A stretch of DNA of 64,000 bases from Spirosoma radiotolerans (lineage in GTDB: Bacteria > Bacteroidota > Bacteroidia > Cytophagales > Spirosomataceae). Both the position numbers and the translations under genes were made by a program. Location: positions 5,007,501 through 5,071,500 of the forward strand of contig NZ_CP010429.1 of assembly GCF_000974425.1 (NCBI RefSeq), in the 5' to 3' direction. The notes below the pieces were generated by a model, which saw only the letters and a list, made by a program, of their open reading frames with translations, was not told the origin of the DNA and did not search any database. Within the stretch, counting starts at the first letter, position 1. Every line of letters begins with the position of its first letter. Positions 60,914 through 64,000 of the stretch are shown in pieces.

Positions 60914-62046
60914 AAGGATTCAGGTACGGTTCGCATTCTGGCGGCCTGATAGAAATCCACCCAGACAAGCGGGTTAAGCGAGCTGTCGTAATCCCGGCGG
61001 GCCAAACAAAGGGCTTGTGTCCGATAGCGCTCATACTGGTCGGGCGGCATCGTCAGGAATGGCTCGATAGCCTGCTGAAGTAAAGCGGGTTCGTTGGGCA
61101 CCCAACGGCCGGCAGCCTCCTGTTCCAGCACCTGCCAGGGCGTATTGGCTGAAGCGATGACGGGTGTACCCTGTGCCAGCGCTTCGATAACGACGTTACC
61201 AAAGTTTTCGGAATGCGAGGGTAAAATCAACACGTGCGCATTGGCATATAGTTGTTCTTTGCGTTGATCCTGCACCGGCCCGACAAACGATACCTTTCCA
61301 GAAAGGCCCAACGTTATTAGGGACTCCTTCAATTTTTGGGCGTACAGTTTGTCTGTTTCAGGGCCAGCCACCACCAGTGAATAACGGCTTTGCTTAAACA
61401 CTGTTGATGCACTGAGGGCTTTCAGTAAACGATCAATGGCTTTTATAGGGTGCAACCGACCCATAAACAATAGATACGGCTGTGCTACCCGAGTGGCTAA
61501 AGCTGGCCGTTCCATCATCGTTCGGCGCACACCGACCCGTGCATAGGGACCAAAATGATGCCGTATTTGATTGGCCTCCTCTGCACAAGTAGCATGAAAC
61601 AAAACGCTCGACCGGAACCTCTTAAAAATGGGCAGTAAGAACCGCTTCAGGCGTGGCCGAAACTGGAGTGCCGCCGGGCTTAGTTCGCCGTGGGGCGACC
61701 ACACAACGGGCTTATTCAGAAGTTGACACAGGACGACCCAAACAAATGAAGCGGGATAAAACAGGCTGTTCACATGCACCACATCCGCTTCTCGGATGGC
61801 TTTCCAACCATACCAGATGTGTTTGATAGGCAGGTAAAAGTGCGGGTTTTGTGTATAAATCACCCGCCCGTAATCCCGCATTAACCAGCTATCCAGCGGT
61901 GTGCATACGGGGACATCCTCTGAGGTAGCCACCACGGCTACCTCATGCCCAGCCCTGGTCAGCATTCTGGCCTGCCAATGGATGGTGCTGGCAGCTCCAC
62001 TTGCCTGAGCCGGATAAAATCGGTCGGCCGATATAACTATCTTCAT
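60868..62046 (-). CDS. GT4-family glycosyltransferase
   Basis: A 392-residue GT-B enzyme starting MKIVISADRFYPAQASGAAS with the acceptor-loop Gly-Ala region, VVWSPHGELSPAAL in the N-terminal domain, LLFMGRLHPIKAIDRLLKAL and LVVAGPETDKL in the donor domain, and the E-x7-E motif in HSENFGNVVIEALAQGTPVI. It should add a sugar with retention of configuration to the lipid-linked repeat unit. It overlaps the downstream Gfo/Idh gene by 46 bases and the upstream GT4 gene by 4, so translation is probably coupled. Confidence 0.93.
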   Translation of the reverse strand: MKIVISADRFYPAQASGAASTIHWQARMLTRAGHEVAVVATSEDVPVCTPLDSWLMRDYGRVIYTQNPHFYLPIKHIWYGWKAIREADVVHVNSLFYPASFVWVVLCQLLNKPVVWSPHGELSPAALQFRPRLKRFLLPIFKRFRSSVLFHATCAEEANQIRHHFGPYARVGVRRTMMERPALATRVAQPYLLFMGRLHPIKAIDRLLKALSASTVFKQSRYSLVVAGPETDKLYAQKLKESLITLGLSGKVSFVGPVQDQRKEQLYANAHVLILPSHSENFGNVVIEALAQGTPVIASANTPWQVLEQEAAGRWVPNEPALLQQAIEPFLTMPPDQYERYRTQALCLARRDYDSSLNPLVWVDFYQAARMRTVPESLWTIPSNRYASVSGK

Positions 62047-63065
62047 AAAAAAGTTGGTGAATAGACGTGACTAAGCTGATACTGTTGGTCATACAGCACT
62101 TTATAGCGCTCAGCAGCCCGGTTGATGGTGTATTGCTGCGCATTTTTCAGGCCGGCATCGATCAGGGTTTGTCGGTAAGTATCATCCTGAATAAGCCGCT
62201 CTATACCCATTCGAATGGCGGCTATGTCAGTTGGGTCAACCAAATGAGCTGCATCAGCGGCCAGTTCCTGCATTGGCGAAACCCTGGCCGTAATCACGAC
62301 CCGCCCCACAGCATTGGCTTCAAGAATGGGCAGGCCAAAGCCCTCCTGGGTCGAGATGAACGTAATAATATCACTTTCGTTGTATAGCTCAACGACTTGC
62401 TCTTTGGGTAAGCTAACATACTGCCGATATTGAATCTGCCGCTGCTGTAATTCAGCAATCAGTTTATCGGTTAAGGATCCGACAATGAGGAGCATACAGG
62501 GCATTGCCTCGATGGCCGCCATCAGGCGGGCTACATTTTTATGCCGAGCCGTTCCCAATTGCAACAGTCTCGGTTGCTGGTGCATAAAAGCCCTGGGACG
62601 ATGCGTGAACAAAGGATCATAGCCATTGGGAACAACCTGCACTTTATGAGCTATACGCCCTACATACCGGATCAACTCCTGCCTGGTGTTTTCCGAAACG
62701 GCCGTCACAACACCGGCCCGACGAATGGGCAGGTAATACCAAAGCAGCCAGAAAATCAGGTACCGGACTGGTCGTTTGCGGTTATTGGTCAATAAAAAGC
62801 AGTCGTGAATGGTCAGTATCGTGCGCGACGCGGGTAAGGCCAGTGCCGCATAATGAATATCGCCCGTAATATGAAAAAGATCGGCAGTAAGCTGTTTTAT
62901 GAAACGTAGATTTTGCCAGACCGGTCGTAGACCCCGACTCACATACGGCAAGCGAATGGCCTGTGTGTTTACACCCAGACCCGCCACCTCAACCCGAACA
63001 CTATCGAACAACTGGTCGATGCTATAGCCAGTGCCGGGGCTTCGAAACAGGTATAGAACAGTCAT
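62043..63065 (-). CDS. GT4-family glycosyltransferase
   Basis: A 340-residue GT-B enzyme (start MTVLYLFRSPGTGYSIDQLF at 63065; an upstream ATG at 63119 would add 18 unlike residues and overlap the polymerase gene by 47 bases). The donor domain has RLLQLGTARHKNVARLMAAI and the E-x7-E motif in TQEGFGLPILEANAVGRVVI. Its N-terminal domain contains HITGDIHYAAL and TILTIHDCFLL, typical of mannosyltransferase-like GT4 proteins, but the donor is not certain. It overlaps the following GT4 gene by 4 bases. Confidence 0.9.
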   Translation of the reverse strand: MTVLYLFRSPGTGYSIDQLFDSVRVEVAGLGVNTQAIRLPYVSRGLRPVWQNLRFIKQLTADLFHITGDIHYAALALPASRTILTIHDCFLLTNNRKRPVRYLIFWLLWYYLPIRRAGVVTAVSENTRQELIRYVGRIAHKVQVVPNGYDPLFTHRPRAFMHQQPRLLQLGTARHKNVARLMAAIEAMPCMLLIVGSLTDKLIAELQQRQIQYRQYVSLPKEQVVELYNESDIITFISTQEGFGLPILEANAVGRVVITARVSPMQELAADAAHLVDPTDIAAIRMGIERLIQDDTYRQTLIDAGLKNAQQYTINRAAERYKVLYDQQYQLSHVYSPTFL

Positions 63066-63072
63066 AGGCGAA

Positions 63073-64000
63073 TTATAAGTGAATGCCAACGCGCTTGGAT
63101 ACCCAAAAAAGCAGCGCAATAAACAGGGCGTTGTTCAGCAAACTGCCCCAGGTTGAGAGCAGATCGGTTTCCATCGTTAGACAGCCGATGTATAGCATTG
63201 GTAACCAAAAGATCAGTGAAGGCATGCGTTCTGCCAGGCGCAGGACGTAATGAAAAGCGCCACCCAGCAATAATCCGTAGAACAGGGCGAAGAGCACACC
63301 GCCATACCCAAAATTCACGTAGCCCTCTCCTAACGGCGACAAATTAATACTCGTATTTTCGGTCTGTCGCAGGCTCGTAAAGCGCCGTATGTTTTCATAG
63401 CCACCCGTTTGCGGTTTATTCGCCCAGAACAGCCGGGGAATAAACGGGTAGATCAATGACAGCAATACCGCTCCCCTGGCATAGTCTTCGTGCAGCGGTA
63501 CTTTGGCCATAGCGCTCCCAATCATAATGCCCTGATTAAACCGAACAAAGGAGAGAAACGCATGATCGGCGTTCAGCAGTTTTTCAGGGTGGGTAAGCCG
63601 ATCCGCGAGCAGTTCAGCCATCAGCGTCGTATTTGCCGTCCGCTCCGCCCGACTGTAGCCCCAGGTGTTATACCGGTATTCGCCTTTGATCGACTGAATC
63701 AGTAACAAAAAGGCGAAAGCAGAAAGGATAACGGTTGTTTTCAACGAAGTGGTTATCCGATCCGGCATACCGGCGGCCAGGAAAAGAACCGCCAGCAGGA
63801 GCCAAAAGAATAGATCGCCGAACATGCCAGTCCATACCGTATTGACCAGCAGGACCATTGCAGCAAGACCGATCACGACAAACCGGTAGGGGCTTCGGGA
63901 ATAGTAAGCATAAAACGCACTGATGCACAGGCAGTACGACGGTATCGTGCCGACCATTGCAGGTGCTGTCGGCACAATCATTTTAATAATAAACCCCAGC
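63073..64000 (-). CDS. O-antigen/exopolysaccharide polymerase-like membrane protein, 5' end beyond window
   Basis: The frame is open from the right edge of the window to the stop at 63073, giving at least 309 residues with the N-terminus missing. At least six hydrophobic segments are separated by a long extracytoplasmic loop rich in polar residues, containing RLFWANKPQTGGYENIRRF and a following SLRQTENTSINLSPLGEGYV stretch, a pattern I associate with Wzy-type polymerases (O-antigen polymerase/EpsG-like). It would join repeat units on the periplasmic face. It is directly upstream of the glycosyltransferases of the same operon. Family assignment rests on topology and context because these proteins share little sequence. 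Confidence 0.75.
   Translation of the reverse strand, partial: LGFIIKMIVPTAPAMVGTIPSYCLCISAFYAYYSRSPYRFVVIGLAAMVLLVNTVWTGMFGDLFFWLLLAVLFLAAGMPDRITTSLKTTVILSAFAFLLLIQSIKGEYRYNTWGYSRAERTANTTLMAELLADRLTHPEKLLNADHAFLSFVRFNQGIMIGSAMAKVPLHEDYARGAVLLSLIYPFIPRLFWANKPQTGGYENIRRFTSLRQTENTSINLSPLGEGYVNFGYGGVLFALFYGLLLGGAFHYVLRLAERMPSLIFWLPMLYIGCLTMETDLLSTWGSLLNNALFIALLFWVSKRVGIHL

Noticed and set aside
1-64000. tRNA, rRNA, riboswitch or insertion sequence
   Set aside because: I looked for tRNA T-arm sequences, rRNA stretches and transposase motifs and saw none that I could support by eye; tRNAscan-SE and Infernal runs would settle this.

Overview
The window looks like the chromosome of a Bacteroidota member, most likely order Cytophagales (Spirosoma-like). 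The signs are a FecI/FecR/SusC/SusD locus, promoter -7 elements of the TANNTTTG type, a DUF5606 protein, a YpdA-type bacillithiol-linked reductase, lipoproteins with weak Shine-Dalgarno context, and moderate GC (about 50-53%) with very AT-rich intergenic patches. No rRNA, tRNA, CRISPR array, transposase or prophage was recognised. The assignment rests on recognition of families, not on a database search.

Layout. (1) 1-3255, minus strand: a family 2 glycosyltransferase followed by EboD and a truncated EboE, which belong to the conserved ebo metabolite-traffic cluster continuing off the left edge. (2) 3569-4321: an SDR oxidoreductase. (3) 4599-12040: ECF sigma factor, FecR anti-sigma, SusC-type TonB-dependent transporter with an N-terminal signalling (STN) domain, and SusD lipoprotein, a self-regulated outer-membrane uptake system with no carbohydrate-active enzyme beside it. 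A CXXCH/VCBS-repeat lipoprotein follows after a palindromic repeat element. (4) 13823-28708: mostly single genes: response regulator, TIM-barrel isomerase, HPII-type catalase, thioredoxin-like protein, YifB ATPase, multi-PAS kinase, iron-permease-family protein, DUF72, YihY/BrkB, SMP-30 lactonase and a GT4 glycosyltransferase. (5) 28874-30281: a small gene interrupted by one in-frame TGA, a cold-shock-domain protein with a charged N-terminal extension, a 59-residue small ORF with a strong terminator, and a palindromic repeat. (6) 30357-38014: OmpR-type regulator, sensor kinase and a TolC/adaptor/CzcA-like RND metal efflux system, closed by a 16-bp-stem hairpin. (7) 38239-45181: LytTR regulator, YpdA, an astacin-like lipoprotein protease and a 1355-residue secreted SdrD-B/Ig-like protein with a duplicated C-terminal unit. 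(8) 45367-51666: housekeeping genes (priA, pyk, DUF5606, engB) and a second thioredoxin-like protein. (9) 51700-64000, minus strand: a compact exopolysaccharide or O-antigen-type operon with polymerase, three GT4 enzymes, two Gfo/Idh-type oxidoreductases (one fused to a zinc-dependent dehydrogenase), WecB, a heparinase II/III-family protein, a sugar epimerase and a WecA/MraY-type initiating transferase; several genes overlap by 4 bp.

How genes work together: the sigma/anti-sigma/SusCD set forms a ligand-sensing uptake unit. The two-component system is adjacent to, and probably controls, the metal efflux pump. The right-hand operon would build, polymerise and trim a surface polysaccharide containing N-acetylated sugars. 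No clearly new defence or mobile system is visible. The items most worth a second look are the TGA-interrupted small gene (28874-29161), the terminator-linked small ORF (29809-29988), a hairpin forming the predicted eboD leader, several multi-arm palindromic elements, and the duplicated secreted protein with its unusual basic C-terminus.
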